Of a DNA stretch of 64,000 nt, positions 20,113 through 31,291 are shown in pieces. Under the pieces are notes generated by a model. That model was given only the letters and a program-made list of their open reading frames with translations, was not told the origin of the DNA and did not search any database. The stretch is from positions 1,860,001-1,924,000 of the forward strand of contig NZ_AP022620.1 of NCBI RefSeq assembly GCF_010731855.1, given 5' to 3'. Within the stretch, counting starts at the first letter, position 1. The number at the start of each line of letters is the position of its first letter. The position numbers and the translations under genes are program-made. The DNA is from Mycolicibacterium anyangense (lineage in GTDB: Bacteria > Actinomycetota > Actinomycetes > Mycobacteriales > Mycobacteriaceae).

Positions 20113-21357
20113 GTGACCTCGGATCCGCTGGAAGGCACGCTGCTCGACGGCCGGTACCGCGTCGAGACTCCGATCGCCACCGGCGGCATGTCGACGGTCT
20201 ACCGCGGTCTCGACGTCCGGCTGGACCGGCCGGTCGCACTGAAGGTCATGGACCCCCGCTACGCCGGCGACAGCCAGTTCCTCACCAGGTTCCAGCGCGA
20301 GGCCCGGGCGGTGGCCCGGCTCAAGGACCCGGGCCTGGTTGCCGTCTACGACCAGGGCCTGGATGCCCGGCTGCCGTTCCTGGTGATGGAGCTGGTGGAC
20401 GGCGGCACCCTGCGTGAGCTGCTGGCCGAGCGGGGTCCGATGCCGCCGCACGCCGCCGCGGCCGTGCTGCGGCCCATGCTGGGCGGGCTGGCCGTCGCGC
20501 ACCGGGCCGGGCTGGTACACCGCGACATCAAGCCGGAGAACGTCCTGATCTCCGATGACGGTGAGGTCAAGCTCGCCGACTTCGGTCTGGTGCGCGCGGT
20601 CGCCGAGGCCGGCATCACCTCCACCAGTGTGATCGTGGGCACGGCCGCCTACCTGTCCCCCGAACAGGTCAGCAACGGCACCGCCGACCCCCGTAGCGAC
20701 GTGTATGCGGTGGGCATTCTCACCTACGAATTGCTCACCGGGACAACCCCGTTCAGTGGTGACAACCCACTGACGGTCGCCTATCAGCGGATGGATGCCG
20801 ATGTGCCGCCGCCGAGTTCGGCGATCACCGGTGTGCCACCGCAATTCGACGAGTTCGTGGCGCATGCGACTGCGCGAAACCCCCAGCAGCGCTACGCCGA
20901 TGCCGCCGAGATGGCCGCCGATCTGGATGCGATCGCCCAGGAGCTCGCCCTGCCGAGGTTCCGGGTCCCGGCGCCGCGGAACTCCGCACAGCACGCCGCC
21001 GCGACGGTCTACCAGAGCCGGTTGGCCGAACAGCCCACCACCGAGCACCGTCCGGTCGCTGCACCGGTGAAGAACCCGACCCGCGCGCTGATCCGCGAGC
21101 CCGAGTGGCAGCCGGCCCCCGACGCCGATCCGGACGAGCCTGACTACGATGGCGACTACGGTGCCGAATATGACCCCGAATATGACAGCGCGCCAAAGCA
21201 ATTCGCCGGTATCGACATCTCCGAGTTCATCTGGGCCCGGCAGCGGGCACGAAGAACCGTGCTGATCTGGGTGCTCACCGTGCTGATCCTGACCTGCCTG
21301 GTGGCCGCCGGCGCATGGACGCTGGGCACCAACCTGGACGGCCTGATCGGACAATAG
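20113..21357 (+). CDS. pknL: Serine/threonine protein kinase PknL
   Basis: Membrane-anchored Hanks-type kinase. Kinase domain about residues 12-275: glycine loop IATGGMSTVYRG, catalytic lysine in ALKVMD, HRDIKPENVLI catalytic loop, ADFGLVRA, and GTAAYLSPEQ activation/P+1 region. A roughly 90-residue acidic juxtamembrane linker with repeated EYDPEYD-like motifs leads to one membrane helix near residues 383-405 and a tail of only about 10 residues outside, so no sensor domain. GTG 20113 is preferred over GTG 20107 because TACCAT then sits 6 nt upstream (leaderless). Confidence 0.95.
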   Translation: MTSDPLEGTLLDGRYRVETPIATGGMSTVYRGLDVRLDRPVALKVMDPRYAGDSQFLTRFQREARAVARLKDPGLVAVYDQGLDARLPFLVMELVDGGTLRELLAERGPMPPHAAAAVLRPMLGGLAVAHRAGLVHRDIKPENVLISDDGEVKLADFGLVRAVAEAGITSTSVIVGTAAYLSPEQVSNGTADPRSDVYAVGILTYELLTGTTPFSGDNPLTVAYQRMDADVPPPSSAITGVPPQFDEFVAHATARNPQQRYADAAEMAADLDAIAQELALPRFRVPAPRNSAQHAAATVYQSRLAEQPTTEHRPVAAPVKNPTRALIREPEWQPAPDADPDEPDYDGDYGAEYDPEYDSAPKQFAGIDISEFIWARQRARRTVLIWVLTVLILTCLVAAGAWTLGTNLDGLIGQ

Positions 21358-21378
21358 CAGAACCGTAACAGGCTGAAA

Positions 21379-21384
21379 TACAAT
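21379..21384 (+). promoter_or_regulatory. -10 element of the LLM monooxygenase gene
   Basis: TACAAT, a consensus mycobacterial -10, four bases before the TTG at 21389 and 21 bp after the pknL stop. No clear -35. It implies that the accessory block starts its own transcript. Confidence 0.5.
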
Positions 21385-21388
21385 CGGT

Positions 21389-22885
21389 TTGAGTGCAACC
21401 AGTGATCTGGCCGCACCCATCGGCGAGTATTCGCCGGTGACCCGTCTGATCCGATTCAATGCCTTCGACATGAACTGCGTCGCCCACCAGTCCCCCGGCC
21501 TGTGGCGTCACCCCGACGATCAGTCCTGGCGGTACAAGGATCTGGAGTATTGGACCGAGCTGGCCCGACTGCTGGAACGCGGCCGGTTCGACGGCCTGTT
21601 CATCGCCGACGTGCTGGGCACCTACGACGTGTACGGGGCCAGTGACGAGGCTGCGATCCGGCACGCCGCACAGATCCCGGTCAACGACCCCCTGCTCCTG
21701 GTGTCGGCGATGGCGTTGGTCACCGAGAACCTCGGCTTCGGCCTCACCACCGGAACCGGTTTCGAACACCCCTATCCGTTTGCCCGCCGGATGTCGACGC
21801 TGGACCATCTCACCAAGGGCCGGATCGGCTGGAATGTCGTCACCGGCTATCTGCCGGCAGCGGCCCGCAACATGGGCCAGACCGATCAGCCCGCCCACGA
21901 TGCGCGCTACGACCATGCCGACGAGTACCTCGAGGTGCTCTACAAGCTGTGGGAAGGTTCCTGGGAGGACGGCGCCGTGGTGCGCGACCGCGACCGCGGG
22001 GTTTTCACCGATCCGTCGAAGGTGCACCACATCGGCCACCAGGGAACACATTTCAGCGTGCCGGGAGTCCATCTGTCCGAGCCGTCGCCGCAACGCACGC
22101 CGGTGATCTTCCAGGCCGGCTCCTCACCGCGCGGGGTGCGCTTCGCCGCCGAGAACGCCGAAGCCATCTTCACCGCCGCACCCACCAAGGAGATCCTGGC
22201 CAAGACGGTCAGCACCATCCGCCGCGAACTCGAACTGGCGGGGCGAGATCCCTACGCGGCCAGGATCTTCAATCTGACCACCGTGGTGACCGCCGAGACC
22301 GACGAGGAGGCCCACGCCAAGCACGCCGCCTACCTGTCCTACGGCGATCCGGAGGGTGCCCTGGTCTTCATGTCCGGCTGGATGGGAGTCGATCTGGCCC
22401 GCTATGGACTCGACGAACCCATTGGCAACGTCGACTCCAATGCGATCCTGTCCGCGGTGGCCGCATTCCAGTCGGCTGATCCCAACGGCCGCGAATGGGC
22501 GGTGCGGGACATCGCCGAATGGGGCGAGATCGGCGGTATCGGACCGCGAGTGGTGGGCTCAGGCCACAGCGTCGCCGACACGCTGCAGGAGTGGGTCGAG
22601 GAGACCGACGTCGACGGCTTCAACCTCGCGTACGCGATCACCCCTGGGACATTCGCCGACTTCATCGAGCATGTGGTGCCCGTGCTCACCGAACGTGGCG
22701 CCTATCAATCCGACTACGCACCAGGCAGTCTGCGCCACAAGCTGTTCGGCCGAGGCGACCGGCTGCCCGACGAGCACCGGGGCGCGCGCTACCGGGTGGG
22801 CGGCCCGGACTCGACGATCATCGAGCGTCCGTCGACAGTGCCGTCGTCGTCGGCATCGACCGCCGCGGCGCCGGTGAGCCGCTAG
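21389..22885 (+). CDS. LLM class flavin-dependent monooxygenase, NtaA/SnaA/DszA type
   Basis: Bacterial luciferase-like TIM-barrel enzyme that uses FMNH2 and O2 to oxidise an organosulfur, amine or related small molecule. RLIRFNAFDMNCVAHQSPGLWRHP at the N-terminus, FDGLFIADVLGTYDVY, TGTGFEHPYPFARRMSTLDHLTKGRIGWNVVTGYLPAAARN and the QAGSSPRGVRFAAENAEAIF stretch place it in the nitrilotriacetate/dibenzothiophene-sulfone monooxygenase branch; 498 residues fits. The flavin reductase partner is not encoded nearby. The start is uncertain: TTG 21389 follows TACAAT closely, while GTG 21437 would begin just before the conserved RLIRFN. It is followed by an ABC transporter, suggesting import and breakdown of a sulfur source. 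Confidence 0.88.
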   Translation: MSATSDLAAPIGEYSPVTRLIRFNAFDMNCVAHQSPGLWRHPDDQSWRYKDLEYWTELARLLERGRFDGLFIADVLGTYDVYGASDEAAIRHAAQIPVNDPLLLVSAMALVTENLGFGLTTGTGFEHPYPFARRMSTLDHLTKGRIGWNVVTGYLPAAARNMGQTDQPAHDARYDHADEYLEVLYKLWEGSWEDGAVVRDRDRGVFTDPSKVHHIGHQGTHFSVPGVHLSEPSPQRTPVIFQAGSSPRGVRFAAENAEAIFTAAPTKEILAKTVSTIRRELELAGRDPYAARIFNLTTVVTAETDEEAHAKHAAYLSYGDPEGALVFMSGWMGVDLARYGLDEPIGNVDSNAILSAVAAFQSADPNGREWAVRDIAEWGEIGGIGPRVVGSGHSVADTLQEWVEETDVDGFNLAYAITPGTFADFIEHVVPVLTERGAYQSDYAPGSLRHKLFGRGDRLPDEHRGARYRVGGPDSTIIERPSTVPSSSASTAAAPVSR

Positions 22886-22905
22886 TCACACAGTCAATTC
22901 CAAGT

Positions 22906-22936
22906 TGACCCCGGCCATGTCGGTGGGGTCTACTTT
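22906..22936 (+). promoter_or_regulatory. Promoter upstream of the ABC leader region
   Basis: TTGACC (22906-22911) and TACTTT (22931-22936), separated by 19 nt, form the best -35/-10 pair in this region. The spacer is slightly long. The predicted start near 22943 puts the leader ORF about 48 nt into the transcript, and about 230 nt before the permease start. Confidence 0.5.
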
Positions 22937-22990
22937 CTGCGCGCCCCACGGTGCCCGGCAACGGCAGCGACGACAGCAGGAGGTGAGGAC

Positions 22991-23062
22991 ATGGAAGACG
23001 GAAGTACGAACCGTATCCATGCCCGGCTGTCTCGCGTGCTGAAGTCGCCTACCCGCGCCTGA
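22991..23062 (+). CDS. Putative 23-residue leader peptide upstream of ABC transporter
   Basis: A short ORF, ATG to TGA, preceded by a near-perfect Shine-Dalgarno (AGGAGGTGAGGAC) far stronger than that of the permease it precedes. The peptide reads MEDGSTNRIHA then RLSRVLKSPTRA. Its central R-x-H-x-x-L-x-R-V spacing matches, as I remember it, the pattern of actinobacterial leader peptides found upstream of sulfur-uptake operons (for example ...RLHVDLLRV...), but the cysteine-containing end typical of those is missing. It is too small for domain prediction. Its strong initiation signal, position and overlap with a potential RNA switch support a regulatory role rather than a functional protein. 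Confidence 0.6.
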   Translation: MEDGSTNRIHARLSRVLKSPTRA

Positions 23063-23140
23063 GTTCCGCTTTCGCCGCATCCTCGGCATCGACGCCGACG
23101 GGCATGGACTACGACCATTGATCCGGGCTCCCATGCCCGT
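23017..23140 (+). promoter_or_regulatory. Candidate attenuator: three mutually exclusive RNA segments
   Basis: Segment A, CCATGCCCG (23017-23025), lies in codons 9-12 of the leader ORF. Segment B, CGGGCATGG (23099-23107), follows the leader stop. Segment C, CCATGCCCG (23131-23139), precedes the permease. A and C are identical, and both are perfectly complementary to B, so A:B and B:C hairpins exclude each other. With one extra T and flanking pairs, B:C reaches 10-12 bp. Leader CCCGGCT (23022-23028) can also pair with AGCCGGG (23155-23161), which abuts the permease Shine-Dalgarno. A ribosome on the leader would mask A. No T-run follows B:C. Confidence 0.55.
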
Positions 23141-23170
23141 TGCCGACGTCCGGAAGCCGGGTGAAACCTC

Positions 23171-24907
23171 ATGTCCGTCACCACTTTCTCCAGCCGCGCC
23201 GCGCTGGTGCGCCCCACCGGTAGCCGGCTGGCCGATATCGCGGTGTTCGCCGGTGCGGCGGTGCTGCTGTGGCTCATCGTCCACGTCGCCTCGGGCACCA
23301 CGGTGCCCTGGACGGTCGATACCGCGGCATCGTCGGTGTCGACCGACCCGGCGAACCTGCCCTACTACACCGCCCGTTCACTGCTGCGAATGTTTGTGGC
23401 ACTGGGAATTTCAGTGGTGTTCACCTTCATCTACGCCACCGCGGCGGCGCGGCTGCGCCGAGCCGAGAAGGTTCTGGTTCCGCTGCTCGACATTCTGCAG
23501 TCGGTGCCGATCCTGGGCTTCCTGTCCATCACCGTGACCGGATTCATCGCGCTGTTCCCGGGATCGGAACTCGGTCTGGAATGCGCCTCGATCTTCGCGA
23601 TCTTCACCTCGCAGGCCTGGAACATGACGTTCGCGTTCTACCACTCGCTGAAATCACAGTCGCGCGATCTCGACGAGGCCGCCCGCCTGCTGCGGTTGTC
23701 CCGGTGGCAGCGGTTCTGGCGCGTGGATCTGCCCAGCGGCATGCTGCCGTTGGTCTGGAACGGGATGATGAGTTTCGGTGGCGGATGGTTCTTCCTGACC
23801 GCCTCCGAAGCGCTCAGCGTCCACGGCCACCAGTTCGCCTTGCCCGGTATCGGGTCCTATGTGGCGGCGGCGGCCGACGACGGGCAACTGGGCCGGGTGG
23901 GCTTGGCGGTCGTGGTGATGATCGTCGTCGTCGTGGCGGTCAACGCGCTGTTCTGGCGGCCGTTGACGGCGTGGGCCGAGCGGTTCCGCATCGAAGACTC
24001 CGAGACCGCCGAGGCACCCCGCAGCGTCACGCTCGACGTGCTGCGCCGCTCCCGGTTGCCGCGCCTGGTGCTGGGCCCGCTGAGCCGGCTGAACTATCCG
24101 CTGGACCGGGTGATGTCGGTGTTCGGACTGGCCGACCGTCCGCTGCGCAGCCCGGAGGTACGGCAGCGCACCGGAGATGTGATCTTCGCCATCGTGGTGG
24201 GTGCAGTGATCGCCTACGGCTCCTACCGGGTGATCGTCTACATCCACAACGGTGTCGGTCTGTCCGAGGTCGGTCACGCCCTGCTGCTCGGGCTGGCGAC
24301 CTTCGCCCGCGTGCTCACCGTCGTCATCGTGGCGACGCTCATCTGGGTGCCGGTCGGAGTATGGATCGGCATGAACCCCAAGGTTTCCCGGCTCGCTCAG
24401 CCGGTCGTCCAGATCCTGGCGTCCTTCCCGGCGAACTTCCTGTTCCCGTTGGTGACGGCCGTCCTGATCGCCACTCACATCAGCTTGAACATCGGTGGCG
24501 TGCTGCTGATGGCACTCGGGTCGCAGTGGTACATCCTGTTCAACGTCATCGCCGGTGCCAGCGCGATCCCCAACGACCTTCGCGAGGCCGCGACCAATCT
24601 GCGCCTGCCGACGCTGTTGCGTTGGCGCACACTGATTCTGCCCGCGATCTTCGCCAGCTACGTCACCGGTGGCATCACGGCGGCCGGGGGCGCCTGGAAC
24701 GCGTCGATCGTTGCCGAGGTGGTGAGCTACAACGGCAACACGCTGACCGCCACCGGGCTGGGCTCCTACATCACCAACGCCACCGCCGCCGGCGATTCGG
24801 GCCGCATCCTGGTGGGCGTGATCGTGATGAGCATGTTCGTGGTGACCACCAACAGACTGTTCTGGCGGCGGATGTACACGCTGGCCGAGAACCGCTATTC
24901 GCTTTAG
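23171..24907 (+). CDS. Fused double ABC transporter permease (NitT/TauT-like)
   Basis: 578-residue protein with two complete binding-protein-dependent permease domains in one chain: domain 1 about residues 20-280, domain 2 about residues 325-575. Each has five or six membrane helices and its own EAA loop for the ATPase (LDEAARLLRLSRWQRFWRVDLP and LREAATNLRLPTLLRWRTLILP). It is related to the nitrate/taurine/sulfonate importer branch. Weak Shine-Dalgarno (GGGTGA) before ATG 23171. The ATPase gene follows 31 bp downstream; no substrate-binding protein is encoded nearby, so substrate capture must rely on a distant gene or be unusual. Confidence 0.9.
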   Translation: MSVTTFSSRAALVRPTGSRLADIAVFAGAAVLLWLIVHVASGTTVPWTVDTAASSVSTDPANLPYYTARSLLRMFVALGISVVFTFIYATAAARLRRAEKVLVPLLDILQSVPILGFLSITVTGFIALFPGSELGLECASIFAIFTSQAWNMTFAFYHSLKSQSRDLDEAARLLRLSRWQRFWRVDLPSGMLPLVWNGMMSFGGGWFFLTASEALSVHGHQFALPGIGSYVAAAADDGQLGRVGLAVVVMIVVVVAVNALFWRPLTAWAERFRIEDSETAEAPRSVTLDVLRRSRLPRLVLGPLSRLNYPLDRVMSVFGLADRPLRSPEVRQRTGDVIFAIVVGAVIAYGSYRVIVYIHNGVGLSEVGHALLLGLATFARVLTVVIVATLIWVPVGVWIGMNPKVSRLAQPVVQILASFPANFLFPLVTAVLIATHISLNIGGVLLMALGSQWYILFNVIAGASAIPNDLREAATNLRLPTLLRWRTLILPAIFASYVTGGITAAGGAWNASIVAEVVSYNGNTLTATGLGSYITNATAAGDSGRILVGVIVMSMFVVTTNRLFWRRMYTLAENRYSL

Positions 24908-24938
24908 CCTGACCAAGTTTCGAATGAAGGAGCAGATC

Positions 24939-26241
24939 GTGGACAACGTTCTGATGAGCCTGCAGCACGTCGACAAGAGCTTCGAAGGCACCACCGGTGA
25001 ACCGCTGCGGGTGCTCGACGACATCAACCTCGACCTGCGCGAGGGTGAGATCGTGGCGCTGCTCGGACGGTCCGGCTCGGGCAAGTCGACGCTGCTGCGC
25101 ACCATCGCCGGCCTGATCGCCCCGACCAGCGGTGAGGTTCGCTACCGGGGTGAGCAGCTCAACGGCGCCAACCCCGGCACGGCGATGGTGTTCCAGACCT
25201 TCGCGTTGATGCCGTGGCTGACGGTGCAGGAGAACGTCGAACTCGGCCTTGAGGCACGGGGTGTGGCGCCCGCGGAGCGTAAGACCCGCGCGCTGAAGGC
25301 CATCGACGTGATCGGGCTGGACGGTTTCGAGTCGGCCTACCCGAAGGAACTGTCCGGCGGCATGCGCCAGCGGGTGGGCTTCGCCCGCGCCCTGGTGCTC
25401 GAACCGGACCTGCTGCTGATGGATGAGCCGTTCTCCGCGCTGGACGTGCTGACCGCCGAGAATCTGCGCACCGAGCTGATGAGCCTGTGGGGGCGCCACG
25501 ACTTCCCCACCAAGTCGATCTGCCTGGTGACCCACAACATCGAAGAGGCGGTGCTGCTGGCCGATCGCGTCGTGGTGCTCGGCGCCAACCCCGGACGTGT
25601 CCGCGCTGAAGTGGCGGTCAACCTCGCCCGGCCGCGGGACCGCCGCTCACCCGCCTTCGCGGCGATCGTGGACTCGCTCTATGGACTGCTCACCGGCAGC
25701 GGGCCGGCCGAGGAGACGCCTGATCCGGTCGCGGCCAGCCCCACCAGCAGTCCACTGCCCGACGCGACGGTCGGTGGTCTGGCCGGCCTGGTCGAGATCA
25801 CCGCCGCCCACGACGGGCACGTCGACCTTCCGGACATCGCCGCGGACCTCAGTTTCGACATCGATGACCTGCTGCCCCTGGTCGACGCCGCCGCGATGCT
25901 CGGCTTCGTGACCGTGAGTGGGGGCGATCTGACCGTCACCGACATCGGCAGGACGTTCACCCGCGCCGATATCCAGACCAGCAAGCAGATCTTCGCCGCC
26001 GCCGCACGGGAGCGCGCGCCGCTGGTCCGCACCATCTGCCGTGCCCTGGGCTCGTCGGCCGACGGGACGCTGCGGTCCGAGTTCTTCCTGGACCTGCTGC
26101 GGCGCGGATTCTCACCCGACGACGCCCGCCGCCAACTCGACACCGCGATCGCCTGGGGCCGGTACGGCGAGCTGTTCGACTACGACACCGACACCGACGA
26201 GATCACGCTCGATCCCGCGGCCACCGTCGTCGTGAGTCGCG

Positions 26242-26249
<8 letters not shown>
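24939..26249 (+). CDS. ABC transporter ATPase with C-terminal AAA-associated domain
   Basis: Nucleotide-binding subunit of the preceding permease. Walker A GRSGSGKST about residue 46, Q-loop FQTFALMPWL, signature LSGGMRQRVGFARAL, Walker B LLLMDEPFSALD and H-loop THNIEEAV are all intact in the first 250 residues. The last 170 residues form the extra AAA-associated C-terminal domain found on some nitrate/sulfonate-type ATPases, presumably a regulatory module. GTG 24939 was chosen over ATG 24924 because AAGGAG lies 6 nt before it. The gene ends in the short tandem repeat shared with aroG. Confidence 0.92.
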
Positions 26250-28221
<1,972 letters not shown>

Positions 28222-28228
28222 TGGGCGC

Positions 28229-28234
28229 ACCCTA
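28229..28234 (-). promoter_or_regulatory. -10 element of the RNase AS-like gene
   Basis: TAGGGT on the minus strand, 7 nt before GTG 28221, within the last codons of the Rv2180c homologue. Leaderless arrangement. Confidence 0.5.
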
Positions 28235-29092
28235 TCCGGTGGACTGCGGCTGGGGAGCGGGCGCGGCATGGATCTCGCGGTCCAACTCGGCGTCCACCTC
28301 GGCATCGGCGGGGAAACTCGGCTCACCGGCGATGATGTGCTGCAGCCACAACTTGGCCTGCACGACCGGTCGGCGCAGGTAGCGCTCGCGCTCCAGGGCC
28401 TTGTGCATCTTGCGGGGTTTGTCCTGGTAGTGCCAGCGCGCCCACGGTGCATGCGGCCGCGACACCCTGATCGCCCCGACGAACAGCAGCGGGGTGATGA
28501 ACATCCCGATCAGGCCGGTCCACACCTTGCCCTTGAGCAGCACGATCACCGCGAGGGCCAGCGTCAGCGCGGCCATCACCACCACCGTGGTGCGGGCCAC
28601 CACCGAATCGTCGTCGCGCCAGATGCCGATGTCGAAGAACGACAGCGGGTTGAACCCCAGGATCAACAGCCCGGTCACCGCCACGGCGGCGAACACCGCG
28701 TCAACCGACGCGCGGCCGTCCTCGGACCAGTAGACGTCCTCCAGGTGCAGGATGAGCGCGAACTCGTCGAGCACCAAGGCGGCACCGATACCGAAAACGA
28801 TTGCCGCAGCTGTGAATTCACCTCCGGTGCCGTCGACGGCCAGGGTCACCATGGTGACCCCGGAGATCATCACCAGCACGATCCCGATCACGACGTGGTG
28901 GATGTGCAACCCACCCTTGCCGGAGATGTTGCGCGGTTGCCACCACTTGCGCGGGCCGGTCTTGTCGGCGTTGCTGCGGATGTAGCGCACGATCGTCCTG
29001 GTCACGAAGAACGTGACGATGAACGCGATGAGGCACCACATCAGTGGGATCCGCCCGGGGGCGACGACGTCGAAGTGCACGGTCAGGGGCAC
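28232..29092 (-). CDS. Conserved membrane protein (Rv2180c homologue)
   Basis: Membrane protein of unknown role, about 286 residues with six or seven hydrophobic segments. A conserved-looking cytoplasmic HIHHVVIG (about residue 65) and [20 protein letters not shown] (about residue 120) combine histidines and acidic residues near the membrane, which could bind metal; this is speculation. The C-terminal 90 residues are soluble and basic. Start: GTG 29092, with TATGTT (29101-29106) 8 nt upstream; GTG 29098 is also possible. Divergent from the mannosyltransferase gene. Confidence 0.75.
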   Translation of the reverse strand: MPLTVHFDVVAPGRIPLMWCLIAFIVTFFVTRTIVRYIRSNADKTGPRKWWQPRNISGKGGLHIHHVVIGIVLVMISGVTMVTLAVDGTGGEFTAAAIVFGIGAALVLDEFALILHLEDVYWSEDGRASVDAVFAAVAVTGLLILGFNPLSFFDIGIWRDDDSVVARTTVVVMAALTLALAVIVLLKGKVWTGLIGMFITPLLFVGAIRVSRPHAPWARWHYQDKPRKMHKALERERYLRRPVVQAKLWLQHIIAGEPSFPADAEVDAELDREIHAAPAPQPQSTG

Positions 29093-29100
29093 GAGCACAG

Positions 29101-29175
29101 AACATACCCAACCTGCGGCGCAGTGCCGGCCCGGCCAGGGATATGGCGCCTGCACACAGCCCGCACCGATAGTCT
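29101..29175. promoter_or_regulatory. Divergent -10 elements, Rv2180c and Rv2181 homologues
   Basis: TATGTT (minus strand, 29101-29106) lies 8 nt before GTG 29092; TAGTCT (plus strand, 29170-29175) lies 10 nt before ATG 29186. Both would give leaderless or nearly leaderless messages. No -35 consensus was found for either. Confidence 0.4.
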
Positions 29176-29185
29176 GTCTCCCGAC

Positions 29186-30508
29186 ATGAGTACGTGGCAG
29201 GCGTCCGATGGGGGCAGTGTGTTCGGGCGCGTCCGGCTATCGCCGAAGACTGCGCCGTGGTTGACCGTGGCGTGGCGGGCGAGCCAGCTGGTGATCGTCG
29301 CACTGCTGGTCTACGCGGGGTGGTCGCTGCTGGGGCACATCCCGTACCGCATCGACATCGACGTCTACCGGATGGGCGCGCAGGCCTGGCTGGACGGCCG
29401 CCCGCTCTACGCCGGCGATGCGACGTTCCACACCAGGATCGGGCTGGACCTGCCGTTCACCTATCCCCCGCTGGCCGCGATCGTGTTCAGCCCGTTCGCC
29501 TGGCTGGGCCTGGACGGCGCGAGCATTGCGATCACGGTGATCACGCTGGTACTGCTGCTGCTGTCCACGTGGATCGTGCTGACCCGCCTGGATGTCTGGC
29601 AGACCTCGAGCCTGACGCGGGAACCGGTCTGGCTGCGGCGCTGCTGGCTGTCCGCGGGCATCGTGGCGCTGTCGGTGATCTACCTGGAACCGATCACCGC
29701 GAACTTCGCCTTCGGCCAGATCAACGTCGTCCTCATGACACTGGTCATCGCCGACTGCGTGCCGCGCCGCACACCGTGGCCCCGCGGGCTGCTGCTGGGC
29801 GTGGCGATCGCGCTCAAGCTCACCCCGGCGGTTTTTCTGCTGTACTTCGTGCTGCGCCGCGACGTCCGCGCCACCGTCACCGCGTTCGCCACGTTCATCG
29901 CGGCCAGCGTGGTGGGCTTCGTCTTCGCCTGGCAGGACTCGGTGGAGTACTGGACCACCACGGTGCGCCACACCGACCGGATCGGCAGTGCCGCGCTGAA
30001 CACCAACCAGAACATCGCCGGTTCACTGGCCCGCCTCGGCCTGGGCCACAGCACCCATTTCCTGCTGTGGACGGCGGCCTGCGTCGCGGTGCTCGGACTG
30101 ACGATCTGGACGGTCCGGCGAGTGGTCCTCGCCGGTGAGCCGACGCTGGCGCTGATCTGTGTGGCGCTGTTCGGGCTGATGGTCTCGCCGGTGTCCTGGT
30201 CGCACCACTGGGTGTGGGCCCTGCCGACGATCGTGGTGACCATGGTGCTCGGCTACCGGCGGCGCAACATCGCGCTGGCTGCGCTCGGTGCGGTCGGCGT
30301 CGCGCTGATGGTGTGGATTCCGCTGGAGTTGATGCCCAAGCACCACGAGGAAACCGCGTCGTGGTGGCGTCAGCTACTCGGGATGTCCTATGTGTGGTGG
30401 GCGCTGGCGGTGCTGGTGGTGGCCGGGCTCACGGTGCGCACGCCGGCGACTACCCCGCAGCCGTCTCCGGGATCCGCGCCGGTGGCTGATCTGGTCCGCC
30501 CGGCTTAG
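29186..30508 (+). CDS. Alpha-(1->2)-mannosyltransferase, Rv2181 (MptC) homologue
   Basis: GT87-type GT-C membrane glycosyltransferase, 440 residues with about 10-12 helices. The first extracytoplasmic loop contains [21 protein letters not shown], with the catalytic aspartate typical of GT-C enzymes. Rv2181 adds single alpha-1,2-mannose branches to the lipomannan core and caps of LAM, using polyprenyl-phosphomannose. ATG 29186. The 3' end overlaps the convergent acyltransferase gene by 59 bp. Confidence 0.9.
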   Translation: MSTWQASDGGSVFGRVRLSPKTAPWLTVAWRASQLVIVALLVYAGWSLLGHIPYRIDIDVYRMGAQAWLDGRPLYAGDATFHTRIGLDLPFTYPPLAAIVFSPFAWLGLDGASIAITVITLVLLLLSTWIVLTRLDVWQTSSLTREPVWLRRCWLSAGIVALSVIYLEPITANFAFGQINVVLMTLVIADCVPRRTPWPRGLLLGVAIALKLTPAVFLLYFVLRRDVRATVTAFATFIAASVVGFVFAWQDSVEYWTTTVRHTDRIGSAALNTNQNIAGSLARLGLGHSTHFLLWTAACVAVLGLTIWTVRRVVLAGEPTLALICVALFGLMVSPVSWSHHWVWALPTIVVTMVLGYRRRNIALAALGAVGVALMVWIPLELMPKHHEETASWWRQLLGMSYVWWALAVLVVAGLTVRTPATTPQPSPGSAPVADLVRPA

Positions 30509-31199
30509 CGTCGGCGGCGCCCGAGCTGCCGCCGTCCTTCAGTGACGCGGCGTAGATGTCGACGTACTCCTGGCCGGAGAGCTCCATCAGCTCGTAGATC
30601 ACCTCGTCGATGACGGCGCGCTCGATGAACCGGTTCCCGGCCAGGCCCTCGAACCGGGAGAAGTCCATCGGCTTGCCGAAGCGGACGGTCACCCGGCCGA
30701 AGTGCCACATCTTGGACCCGGGCGGGTTGACGACATCAGTTCCGATCATCGCGACCGGAATCACCGGGACACCGGTCTCCAGTGCCAGCCGGGCCAGCCC
30801 GGTCTTGCCCTTGTACAGGCGGCCGTCCGGCGAGCGGGTGCCCTCCGGGTACATGCCCAGCAGCTTGCCCTGCGTGAGCAGTCGCTTGGCGGTGTCCAGG
30901 GCGGACTTCGCACTGTCGGCGTCGGTGCGGTCGATCGGGACCTGCCCGGTCGAGGAGTAGAACCAGCGGTTGAACGCGCCCTTGAGTCCGGTACCGGTGA
31001 AGTATTCGGCCTTGGCCAGGAAGGTGATCCGCCGCCGGAGCACCAGCGGCAGATAGAAGCTGTCCGCCACCGCGAGGTGATTACTGGCCACGATCACCGG
31101 GCCGGAGCTCGGAACGTATTCCAGCCCTTCAACTTTCGGCCGACCCAAGACGCGCAGAATGGGGCCCATCAAGATGTACTTGAACAGCCAGAACCACAT
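30450..31199 (-). CDS. 1-acylglycerol-3-phosphate acyltransferase-like (PlsC family, Rv2182c)
   Basis: Lysophosphatidate-type acyltransferase, 249 residues. The HX4D motif is NHLAVAD (His41, Asp46), followed by [16 protein letters not shown] and EGTR (about residues 119-122), the four-block signature of the family. It is probably a peripheral or monotopic membrane enzyme making phosphatidic acid; substrates are not predictable. ATG 31199 has GGGAGG 5 nt upstream. Convergent overlap with the mannosyltransferase covers the last 19 codons. Confidence 0.9.
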   Translation of the reverse strand: MWFWLFKYILMGPILRVLGRPKVEGLEYVPSSGPVIVASNHLAVADSFYLPLVLRRRITFLAKAEYFTGTGLKGAFNRWFYSSTGQVPIDRTDADSAKSALDTAKRLLTQGKLLGMYPEGTRSPDGRLYKGKTGLARLALETGVPVIPVAMIGTDVVNPPGSKMWHFGRVTVRFGKPMDFSRFEGLAGNRFIERAVIDEVIYELMELSGQEYVDIYAASLKDGGSSGAADAKPGGPDQPPARIPETAAG

Positions 31200-31291
31200 G
31201 AAGCCTCCCGATCGGGCGCGCGTGCTTTGGGCCAACTCTACCCAGGTGGTGTTGCACCGACCACTGGTCGGTGCCGCTTCACACCGGATCT

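Noticed and set aside
23104..23121. A second mini-ORF (MDYDH) between the leader and the permease.
   Set aside because: Five codons with no ribosome-binding site; it lies within the hairpin arm and loop and is probably chance.
28268..29185. A 300-codon upstream extension in frame with the Rv2181-like mannosyltransferase.
   Set aside because: It is antisense to the Rv2180c-like gene, low in complexity and unlike the family; the enzyme starts at ATG 29186 with its usual N-terminus.
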